64,000 nt of DNA, from the NCBI RefSeq assembly GCF_008639165.1, contig NZ_CP029197.1, positions 6,204,001-6,268,000 on the forward strand, written 5' to 3'. This DNA comes from Streptomyces venezuelae ATCC 10712. GTDB lineage: Bacteria > Actinomycetota > Actinomycetes > Streptomycetales > Streptomycetaceae. Shown piece by piece: positions 14,809 through 22,632 of this stretch. Each line of letters starts with the position of its first letter. Position 1 is the first letter of the stretch. The notes under the pieces were generated by a model. That model saw only the letters and a program-made list of their open reading frames with translations, had not been told where the DNA came from and ran no database searches. Made by a program: the position numbers and the translations under genes.

Positions 14809-17427
14809 GTGCACGCGCAGCAGACGACGTTCAGCAAGCTGGTCCACGGCGAGACGCAGTTCCAGGTCCCGCTGTATCAGCGCACCTACACCTGGCAGCG
14901 TGACGAGCTGCGGCAGCTGTGGGACGACGTGCTGGAACTCGTCGAGGACAAGCTGGAGGGCGGGGAGCCGGCGGCTCACTTCCTCGGGTCGGTGGTGCTC
15001 GCGCCGGAGCGGGTCGCGGCGGGCGGGATGCAGCGCTGGCTCGTCGTCGACGGCCAGCAGCGGCTGACCACGCTGATGCTCGCCTTCACCGCCCTGCGGG
15101 ATCACCACCGCGCTCGCGGGCGGGAGAAGAAGGCCGCCCGCATCCACGACCTCATCCTGGTCAACGGCTACCAGGACGGGAACGACCACTACCGTCTCCT
15201 GCCGACGCAGGCCGACCGTGAGGCGTTCGTCGCCTGCGTGGAGTCGCTCCCCACGGCCGGCGGCGCGGGCAACATCGGTGGCGCCTACCGGTTCTTCCTG
15301 GCCGCTCTGACCGAGGGTGAGGAGCGCGCCGACGATCAATGGACCGGCGCCGTGGAGTCCGTACTCAGGGGCTTCCTCTCCATCGTGTCGATCACCGCCA
15401 CCGAGGGCGACAACGTGTACCGGATCTTCGAGTCCATCAACAACACGGGTGTCGGCCTCAGTCAGAGCGATCTGCTGCGCAACTACCTTTTCATGTGCCT
15501 TCCCAAGCGTGGCGAGACTGTCTACCGCACCTTGTGGCTGCCGATGCAGGAGCTGCTCGGCCCGGCCAGGCTGGAGCTGCTCGTCTGGCTCGACCTGGTC
15601 GTCGACGGTGACAACCGGGCCAAGCAGAGCGAGATCTACCGGGACCAGAAGAGGCGTCTCGAACCGATCAGTTCGGACGAGGACGCACTGGAGGCGGAGG
15701 TCTCGAGGCTGTACGTGCGGGCCGGTCGCCTCATGCGGATCGTCGAGCCGTCGAGGGAGAGCGACCCCGGTCTGCGCGAGGTCCTGGAAAGGCTCGCCCG
15801 CTGGGGCGGCCAGACCCACTATCCGCTCGCGCTCCAGCTACTCGACCGGCTGGACGAGGGGGACTGCGACCCCAAGGAAGCGAGCGCCGCTCTCGCGTAC
15901 GCAGAGAGCTACATGGTGCGGCGCCTGTTCGCCGGCCACTCCACTACGGGTAACAACCGCACCTTCATGGAACTGCCCAAGGAGGTGGAGAAGGAGCTGG
16001 AGAACGGGCGTTCGCTCGCGGACGCGGTACGACGCGCTCTGTCCGCCAAGACGGGGACGCGGGTCTGGCCCTCCGACGCGGTGACGCGGGAGTCGATCCG
16101 CAGCCGCCCCTTCTACAAGACGGGGCGTTCGCACCAGCGCTTCGAGATCCTGCGCCGCTTCGAGGAGAGCTACGCCGCCAGCGAGCCCGTCGACTACGGC
16201 AAGGCGAAGCTCACCGTGGAGCACGTGCTGCCGCAGCACCCCGCCCAGCAGTGGTTCGACCTCCTTGCGGAGGAGGCCGGAGAGACCGAGAGCCCGGAGG
16301 AGCTGCACACCCAGCTGGTGCACACCCTCGGCAACCTTACGCTCTCCGGCGACAACACCCGCCTCTCCAACCACCCCTTCCACCGCAAGCAGCAGATCCT
16401 CGACTCCAGCGCCTTGCGCATGAACCAGCACATCGCGGCCCAGGAGCGTTGGGGGAGGGCGGAGATCCTCGCGCGCGCCGAGGAGATGAGTGACCGGGCC
16501 GTGGAGCTGTGGCCCGGGCCCATCGACGGGGTGGTCCACGCCGACGCCGAGTGGGCCGGCTGGGGAGAGCTGCGCCGGGCACTGCTGAGCATGCCGGCCG
16601 GTACGTGGACGACGTACGGTGACCTCGCCGCCCTCATCGGTACTCATGCCGTCGCGGTCGGCAACCACATCAGCACCCGTCCCGCGCTGCACGGGGCCTA
16701 TCGCGTGCTGACGGCCGACGGCAAGATCTCGCCTGGTTTCCGCTGGCCCGAGGGGCAGGAGGACACGCCCGATCCGCAGAGCGTTCTGGAGTCCGAGGGC
16801 GTTCCGTTCGACGAGTGGGGTCGTGCTCGCCGGGCCCATCGACTCACGGCGGGGGACCTGGCCGCTTTGGTGGGCAAGGACGACTTCGAGGACGAGACAC
16901 CGGTTCGGACCGCCGAGGGGGCAGGAGGCTCCGGGGGCATTGCTGACGGGGAGCCCGCGGCGGCGCGCTTCGAGATGCTGTTGCGCGACAACCAGACGCC
17001 CGGCACGGCGGAGGGAGTGCTCGCCACCCTGCGGTTCTGGGAGGAGCAGGGCGGCTCCCTCGACTACGGGAAGAAGAGCGAGACCAGCTGCTTCCCGATG
17101 CTGTCCCTGGACGGTGCGCGCGCCCGATCGCTCTGGCCTCTGGCCCTGTATCCGGTGACGGGCACCGCCGAGGTGGTCTTTCAGCACCTGAAGCGTCGGC
17201 CGCCCTTCGACGACGAGGTGCTGCGGCGCGAGCTGATGGCGCGACTGAACCGGGTGGAGGGCATCGTGCTCGCGGAGGCGAAGCTGGACCTGCGTCCCTC
17301 GTTCCCGCTGGAGGTCTTCGCCGACCACGGTGAGGAGTTGCGCGGCGTCCTGGAGTGGTTCGTCCACACCGTCGCGCTCGCGGAGGCCCGCCGCCCTGTC
17401 GACGATGCTCCCGGGGGTGCCGGGTGA
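14809..17427 (+). CDS. GmrSD-type (DUF262-DUF1524) protein with alkyltransferase-like domain
   Basis: An 872-aa protein. Residues 1 to about 230 are DUF262: QFQVPLYQRTYTW, the NTPase/DGQQR motif VVDGQQRLTTLM (about 78-90) and FESINNTGVGLSQSDL. The DUF1524 His-Me nuclease centre is TVEHVLPQ (about 468-475), followed by GNLTL. Residues about 585-670 match the DNA-binding part of O6-alkylguanine transferases (GTWTTYGDLAALIG), but where the active Cys sits in PCHR the sequence is HISTRPALHG, so it is non-enzymatic. An unassigned domain of about 170 aa follows. GmrSD enzymes are type IV restriction systems cutting modified phage DNA. GTG 14809 has ideal spacing from GGGGAGGG and matches where homologues begin; ATG 14803 is also possible. 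Confidence 0.85.
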   Translation: MHAQQTTFSKLVHGETQFQVPLYQRTYTWQRDELRQLWDDVLELVEDKLEGGEPAAHFLGSVVLAPERVAAGGMQRWLVVDGQQRLTTLMLAFTALRDHHRARGREKKAARIHDLILVNGYQDGNDHYRLLPTQADREAFVACVESLPTAGGAGNIGGAYRFFLAALTEGEERADDQWTGAVESVLRGFLSIVSITATEGDNVYRIFESINNTGVGLSQSDLLRNYLFMCLPKRGETVYRTLWLPMQELLGPARLELLVWLDLVVDGDNRAKQSEIYRDQKRRLEPISSDEDALEAEVSRLYVRAGRLMRIVEPSRESDPGLREVLERLARWGGQTHYPLALQLLDRLDEGDCDPKEASAALAYAESYMVRRLFAGHSTTGNNRTFMELPKEVEKELENGRSLADAVRRALSAKTGTRVWPSDAVTRESIRSRPFYKTGRSHQRFEILRRFEESYAASEPVDYGKAKLTVEHVLPQHPAQQWFDLLAEEAGETESPEELHTQLVHTLGNLTLSGDNTRLSNHPFHRKQQILDSSALRMNQHIAAQERWGRAEILARAEEMSDRAVELWPGPIDGVVHADAEWAGWGELRRALLSMPAGTWTTYGDLAALIGTHAVAVGNHISTRPALHGAYRVLTADGKISPGFRWPEGQEDTPDPQSVLESEGVPFDEWGRARRAHRLTAGDLAALVGKDDFEDETPVRTAEGAGGSGGIADGEPAAARFEMLLRDNQTPGTAEGVLATLRFWEEQGGSLDYGKKSETSCFPMLSLDGARARSLWPLALYPVTGTAEVVFQHLKRRPPFDDEVLRRELMARLNRVEGIVLAEAKLDLRPSFPLEVFADHGEELRGVLEWFVHTVALAEARRPVDDAPGGAG

Positions 17428-17576
17428 CCCGACCGACGCGACCTGACATGGTCGCGGACCCTGGCCGGATCTGCCCTTAACGCAAGATCACCGTTCGGTT
17501 ACTCTGCCGGCAGTGATCGGTGTCACTCCGGGCGTGGGCGCGTGGCGGGTGGCCTGCGACCGGAGCGCGGGGGCGG

Positions 17577-18074
17577 ATGGAGCACAACAACCACCAGGGG
17601 TGGTACGGGGAGACCTTCGTGGCCGCCATCGCCGCCGCGGCGGGTTTCCAGGTGGCCGTGCCCTATCCGGACATCGGCAAGGACATGATCCTCGGGCGGG
17701 ACCACGAGGATCCCGAGCTCGATGTCCAGATCGCCCTCCAGGTGAAGACCCGGAGGATCGGCGACCTCGACCCGGCCGGCGGCCTCAAGATCACCCTGAC
17801 GATCGACCAGTTCAAGCGGTTGCGCGGCCGCCGGCAGGTGCCGTGCTATCTGGTGGTCGTCCTGGTGCCGCAGGACCCCGCCGCCTACGTCCGCGTGAGC
17901 GGGTTCGAGTTGGTCCTCTGGCACTCCGCGTACTGGGTCTCGCTGGAAGACCGCCCGCTCCCGATCCAGCAGGGTCAGAAGAGTGTCACCGTCACTGTCC
18001 CGAGGGAGAATCTGCTCACGGTCGACGCGCACGAGTTCTTCCACCGGGCGTGCGAGGAGGTGCCCGCACCATGA
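17577..18074 (+). CDS. DUF4365 domain protein
   Basis: A 165-aa protein beginning MEHNNHQGWYGETFV. The core has the PD-(D/E)xK-like arrangement typical of DUF4365: a helix with Glu (YGETFVAAIA), then GKDMILG and the strand VQIALQVKTRR (about residues 45-57). Families with this fold often recognise or cut DNA in defence loci. The ATG at 17577 is chosen over the upstream frame because the domain begins immediately after it. Its TGA overlaps the next ATG (ATGA, 18071-18074), so the two proteins are probably made together. Nuclease activity is inferred. Confidence 0.75.
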   Translation: MEHNNHQGWYGETFVAAIAAAAGFQVAVPYPDIGKDMILGRDHEDPELDVQIALQVKTRRIGDLDPAGGLKITLTIDQFKRLRGRRQVPCYLVVVLVPQDPAAYVRVSGFELVLWHSAYWVSLEDRPLPIQQGQKSVTVTVPRENLLTVDAHEFFHRACEEVPAP

Positions 18075-19258
18075 CGGCAGTAGGGGTGCCCGAGCCTGAG
18101 CTGGAGCGGTTGCGGCCGCGCGACGTGGAGCGGTATCTGTACCAGAGGGGCTGGCGCCCGGGCGGCCGTGTCCGCTACAGCGATCGCTGGGAGCGGGAGT
18201 GGGACGGCCGGCCGCGCCGCGTACTGCTTCCCCTGGACCGCGAGCTCGCCGACTACACGGACCGCATGGCCGATCTGATCGGTGCGCTCGCCGAGCTGGA
18301 GGGGCGGCCCCCGGCCGCCGTCCACCAGGACCTGACCCTGTCCGGGCTCGACGTGCAGTACATCCGGACCATGCCGCGCACCCCGTCGGGCACCATTCCG
18401 GTGCAGGCGGCGGTACTCGCGGTCACCAGTGCGCGGGACCTGCTGATGGCGGCCGCGTGCGACACCGTCCTGGACGGGCCACGCCTGGTCCATCCCCGGC
18501 GCAAGCCCCAGCGGGCCAAGGACTTCGTCGACAACGCCCGGTTCGGCCCGTCGGCGCCGGGAAGTTACGTCTTCCAGGTCCAGGTGCCGTTGCCGGAGGA
18601 AGGGCCGCAGGGACACCTCTTCGAGGACGTGCCCGAGTGGGACATGGCGCCGGAGCCGTTCGCCCGCCGAGTCTCCCGTCGGATGTACGAGGCGGTAAGC
18701 GCGGCTCGGTCGGCGGCGTACGACGCCGACGATCTCGATGACGCGGACCCGTTCACGTCAGCCGTCGACGAGGGAGTCTCGGCCGACCTCTGCGAGGCGC
18801 TCGCCGGCATGGGAGGCCACGACGGACGTGAGGGGCGGGACGAGGCGTCGCTGCACGGCTTCTCGCTCTCGTTCGGCTGGTCGCCGCGCTGGCCCGTGCC
18901 GTACGGCAGCGGCCCTCTGGAGTTCTCGCCGAGAGATGTGCGAATCCTGCGCGAAGGCGCGCAGGACCTGCGGCGTCAGGCGCCCGAGCGAGGCGTGACG
19001 ATCGTGGGCCGGACCACGAAGCTCAAGCGCGCCGCCGACATCGGCCCCGGCGATGTGACCGTCGTAGCCCGGTTGATGAGAGAGAACGGCGACCTCGTCG
19101 GTCAGGAGCGGCAGATCCACATCCACCTCACGGAAGCCGAGTACGACCGCGCCACCGAGGCCCACCGGGACCGGCGGGACCTTCGGATCGAGGGCGACCT
19201 GACACGGCGCGGCAATTACCACGAGCTGACCCGGATCACCGGCTTCGACGTGCTGTGA
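18071..19258 (+). CDS. Unknown 395-aa partner of the DUF4365 protein
   Basis: No named family recognised. It starts MTAVGVPEPELERL at the ATG overlapping the DUF4365 stop. Features: a Trp/Arg-rich N-terminal part (YLYQRGWRPGGRV), a mixed alpha/beta middle, an acidic segment (DADDLDDADPF, about 218-228), and a C-terminal beta-rich part ending HELTRITGFDVL. The segment TIVGRTTKLKRAADIG followed by GDVTVVARL suggests an OB- or beta-barrel-like fold. No signal peptide or membrane segment. The coupling and its place 125 bases before drmD suggest an island function with DUF4365. Confidence 0.65.
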   Translation: MTAVGVPEPELERLRPRDVERYLYQRGWRPGGRVRYSDRWEREWDGRPRRVLLPLDRELADYTDRMADLIGALAELEGRPPAAVHQDLTLSGLDVQYIRTMPRTPSGTIPVQAAVLAVTSARDLLMAAACDTVLDGPRLVHPRRKPQRAKDFVDNARFGPSAPGSYVFQVQVPLPEEGPQGHLFEDVPEWDMAPEPFARRVSRRMYEAVSAARSAAYDADDLDDADPFTSAVDEGVSADLCEALAGMGGHDGREGRDEASLHGFSLSFGWSPRWPVPYGSGPLEFSPRDVRILREGAQDLRRQAPERGVTIVGRTTKLKRAADIGPGDVTVVARLMRENGDLVGQERQIHIHLTEAEYDRATEAHRDRRDLRIEGDLTRRGNYHELTRITGFDVL

Positions 19259-19383
19259 CAACACCGGTACGCCGGGTGCCCGGCCGTGCCAGAGTGGGCC
19301 CGGTGGGCCGTCGCCCACGTGCTTGAATGGCTGTGTTTGACGTATTCGCCCAGGCCGGGGCGGTAAGAGGAGTGCGGAGAGCG

Positions 19384-22300
19384 ATGACGACGCCGACCAC
19401 CGACCTGGCGGGTGTGGCACAGCGGGCGGTCCGCCGGAGCGCCGAGGCCGGCGACGAGCGGGCGGTCCCCGAGATCGGCGACCTCGTCGAGGTCCGGGGC
19501 CTGCGCTGGGTCGTCGCCGAGGTCGACCAGGGTGGTACGGACACGGGCGGGACCGGCAGGCCAGGCGCGGGCTCGCTCGTGACCCTCAACAGTGTCGAGG
19601 AGGGCCGCTACAACGACACCCTCTCCGTCATCTGGGAGGTCGAGCCGGGGCGGCGAAGGCTGCCCACCGGCTCCCTCCCCGACGTATCGGCCGGCAAGTT
19701 CGACCCGCCGGAGCGTCTCGCCGCGTTCCTCGACGCCGTCCGCTGGTCGGCGGTCACCTCGGCGGACGTGCGGACGCTTCAGGCGCCCTTCCGGTCCGGC
19801 GTCGCCATCGAGCCCTATCAACTCGAACCGGTATCCCGGGCCATCGCGGCGCCCCGCGTCAACCTGCTCCTCGCCGACGACGTCGGCCTCGGCAAGACGA
19901 TCGAGGCCGGCCTCGTCGCCCTCGAGCTGATCCTCCGCAACCGCGCCCACAAGATCATGATCGTCTGCCCCGCCGGTCTCACCGTGAAGTGGCGGGACGA
20001 GATGGCCGAGAAGTTCGGTCTTGACTTCACGGTCATCGACTCCGAGCGCAGCGCCGAGGTCCGCCGCACCCACGGAAGCGCCGCCAACCCCTTCAACATC
20101 TACCCGCTGTCGATCGTCAGCCTCCCCTGGCTGCGCGGCGCCAAGGCGCAGCGCCTGCTCTCCGAGGTCCTGCCCGCCCAGGACTCCGACGCCGACACCG
20201 CCGTACCCACCAAGCGCCCCTTCGACCTGCTGATCCTCGACGAGGCGCACCACGTCGCCCCCTCCGCGCCCAAGCAGCTGTACCCCGTCGACTCGCAGCA
20301 GACCAAGCTGATCCGCCGCCTCGCCCCGTACTTCGAGCACCGGCTCTTCCTGTCCGCCACCCCGCACAACGGCTACCAGGAGTCGTACACCGCCCTGCTC
20401 GAGATCATCGACGGCCAGCGCTTCGCCCGGGGCGTCGAGCCCGACCCGGAAGCGGTCAAGGACACCGTCGTCCGCCGCCTCAAGGACGACATCCGCGACC
20501 CGGAGACCGGCGAACGCCGCTTCCTGAAGCGCGGGACCAAGGCGCTGCCCGTCGACTACACCGAGGACGAGCGGCGCATCCACCGGCTCCTCAAGGAGTA
20601 CGCCGCGCTGCGCCGCGCCAAGCTCGGCACCCGCTTCAAGGGCGGACGCAAGGCCGCCGACCTCGTCACCCTGCTCCTGAAGAAGCGCCTCTTCTCCTCA
20701 CCGGACGCCTTCGCCCGCACCATCGAGGTCTACCTGGAGACCCTGCGGACCAGGAAGCAGGAGGCGGCTGAGAAGATCGAGGACTGGCAGGAGACCTTCT
20801 TCGACGACTACGCGGACTACGACGACGAGCCCCTGGCGGACGCCGAGGACGACGCCATCGCCCGCGCGACCACCCTCCAGCCCGGCACCGACGGCGACGA
20901 GGCGGGCCTTCTGGAGCAGATGCGGGAGTGGGCCGTCCGCCACCAGGCCCAGGCCGACTCCAAGGCCCGCGAACTGATCGACTACCTCAAGGCGGAGTGC
21001 CTGACCGCCGACGGCGGACACTGGCTCAACGAGCGCGTGGTCGTCTTCACCGAGTACCGCGACACCCAGATCTGGCTCCAGAACCTCCTCCGCGACCACG
21101 GCTTCGGCGGCGACCGCGTCGCCCTCCTCCATGGCGGCATGAACGCCGAGGAACGCGAACGGCTCCGTCTCGCCTTCCAGGCCGAGCCCGCGGAGAACGA
21201 CGTCCGCATCCTGCTGGCCACCGACGCCGCCAGCGAGGGCATCGACCTCCAGCGGCACTGCCACCGCCTGGTCAACTACGACATCCCCTTCAACCCCAAC
21301 AAGCTGGAGCAGCGGATCGGCCGCATCGACCGCTACGGCCAGACCACCGCGCCGCAGATCGTCCACTTCATCGGCAGCGGCTTCGAGAAGACCCTCGACA
21401 CCTACGACGCCGACCTCGAATTCCTCTCCCGGGTCGCCATCAAGGTCGCCCGTATGGAAGAGGACCTGGGCAAGGTCAACGCCGTCCTCGCGGAGGCCGT
21501 CCAGCGGCGGATGACCGGCGACCTCGGCGCCGACTTCGATGTCGACCGCGCCGAGATGTACGCGAACAAGAAGGCCCGGCGCGGCGGCAACGTCGCCGCC
21601 GAGCGCGACGCCCAGGCCCAGGCCCAGCGCCTCAAGGAGCAGGTCGAGGCCACGGTCGACACGCTCGGCATCACCCCGGGCAGGGTGGCCCGGGTCGTCT
21701 CCACCGCCCTCCCGCTCGCGCGCCAGCACGACATCCGCCCGATCCCCGACGAGCGGGCTCTCGCGGAGGGCTTCTACGAGGTCCCCACGCTCACCAGCTC
21801 CTGGGAGCGCGCCTCGCAGGGCCTCGCGGACAAGCTGCGCCCCGAGGTCCAGCGCCCCGTCACCTTCGACGCCGCCTCGGCGAAGGGCCGCGACGACGTT
21901 GTCCTCGCCCACCTCGGCCACCCCCTGGTCTCCATGTCCACGCGCCTGCTGCGCGCCGCCGTGTGGAACAAGAACCAGGCCGGCCTCGCCCGTGTCGCCG
22001 CCGTCGTCAGCGACCACCCCGAGCTGGAGACCACCCTCGTCGGCGCGTTCGCTCGCTTCGTCCTCGTCGGCGCGGACGGCATCCGCCTCCACGAGGAAGT
22101 GCTCCAGGCCGGCGGCTGGCTCCGCGAGGAGACCGGAGCCCCGGCCCGCTTCAGCCGTCTGGAGAAGGTCACCACGGTCCGCGAGATCCTCGACGACGCC
22201 CTCACCGACTCCACCCAGGCCTCCCCACTGCTCCGCGACCGGCTCACCGCGGCCTGGCCCCACGTGGGCGAAGGCCTCGTCTCCTCGCTGGAGTGGCGCG

Positions 22301-22632
22301 CCCGCAACCGCCAGACCGCCCTGGAGAGCCGCCTGGAGAATCGCCGCCGCGACGAGGCGGAGCGGATCTCCGCCCAGATCGACCGCTTCCGCGACTCCCT
22401 GCGCGCGGCCATCGGCCGGACGGACACCGAGGAGGGCCAGCTGGAGCTGGAGTTCGAGGAGGCCGAGCAGCAGCGTCGCGACCGAGAGAACTGGGAGCGG
22501 CGCGTCCACGCCCTGGAGAGCGAGAAGGAACGCGAACTCGCCTCCGTCGCCGCGCGCTATGCCGACCCCAAGGCGCTCCTTTTCCCCGTCGCCGTCGTCT
22601 TCGTCGTTCCCCGCCGGGAGGCCGTCAAGTGA
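19384..22632 (+). CDS. drmD: DISARM class 1 SNF2-like helicase DrmD
   Basis: A 1082-aa superfamily 2 (Swi2/Snf2) ATPase. Motif I is ADDVGLGKTIEAGL (about 160-173), motif II ILDEAHHVAP (about 281-290), and motif III SATPHNGY. The C-terminal helicase lobe shows VVFTEYRDTQ, ATDAASEGIDLQ and the arginine-finger motif QRIGRIDRYGQ (about 643-653). A long coiled, Arg/Glu-rich tail follows. ATG 19384 is preferred to 19327 because GGAGAG lies just upstream. The gene overlaps drmMI by four bases (GTGA, 22629). This helicase together with the methylase is the signature of DISARM class 1, in which it helps block phage DNA. It was assigned by domain order and context. Confidence 0.88.
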   Translation: MTTPTTDLAGVAQRAVRRSAEAGDERAVPEIGDLVEVRGLRWVVAEVDQGGTDTGGTGRPGAGSLVTLNSVEEGRYNDTLSVIWEVEPGRRRLPTGSLPDVSAGKFDPPERLAAFLDAVRWSAVTSADVRTLQAPFRSGVAIEPYQLEPVSRAIAAPRVNLLLADDVGLGKTIEAGLVALELILRNRAHKIMIVCPAGLTVKWRDEMAEKFGLDFTVIDSERSAEVRRTHGSAANPFNIYPLSIVSLPWLRGAKAQRLLSEVLPAQDSDADTAVPTKRPFDLLILDEAHHVAPSAPKQLYPVDSQQTKLIRRLAPYFEHRLFLSATPHNGYQESYTALLEIIDGQRFARGVEPDPEAVKDTVVRRLKDDIRDPETGERRFLKRGTKALPVDYTEDERRIHRLLKEYAALRRAKLGTRFKGGRKAADLVTLLLKKRLFSSPDAFARTIEVYLETLRTRKQEAAEKIEDWQETFFDDYADYDDEPLADAEDDAIARATTLQPGTDGDEAGLLEQMREWAVRHQAQADSKARELIDYLKAECLTADGGHWLNERVVVFTEYRDTQIWLQNLLRDHGFGGDRVALLHGGMNAEERERLRLAFQAEPAENDVRILLATDAASEGIDLQRHCHRLVNYDIPFNPNKLEQRIGRIDRYGQTTAPQIVHFIGSGFEKTLDTYDADLEFLSRVAIKVARMEEDLGKVNAVLAEAVQRRMTGDLGADFDVDRAEMYANKKARRGGNVAAERDAQAQAQRLKEQVEATVDTLGITPGRVARVVSTALPLARQHDIRPIPDERALAEGFYEVPTLTSSWERASQGLADKLRPEVQRPVTFDAASAKGRDDVVLAHLGHPLVSMSTRLLRAAVWNKNQAGLARVAAVVSDHPELETTLVGAFARFVLVGADGIRLHEEVLQAGGWLREETGAPARFSRLEKVTTVREILDDALTDSTQASPLLRDRLTAAWPHVGEGLVSSLEWRARNRQTALESRLENRRRDEAERISAQIDRFRDSLRAAIGRTDTEEGQLELEFEEAEQQRRDRENWERRVHALESEKERELASVAARYADPKALLFPVAVVFVVPRREAVK

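Noticed and set aside
20698..22509. Long antisense frame (603 codons) opposite drmD
   Set aside because: It mirrors the high-GC3 codon pattern of drmD, is extremely Gly/Val/Leu/Asp-rich, and has no domain, ribosome site or partner. A frame shadow.
20928..22628. Upstream extension of the drmMI frame through drmD, nearly 570 codons
   Set aside because: The extension is Arg/Pro/Gly-rich out-of-frame drmD. The GTG at 22629 has a good ribosome site and the usual overlap with drmD.
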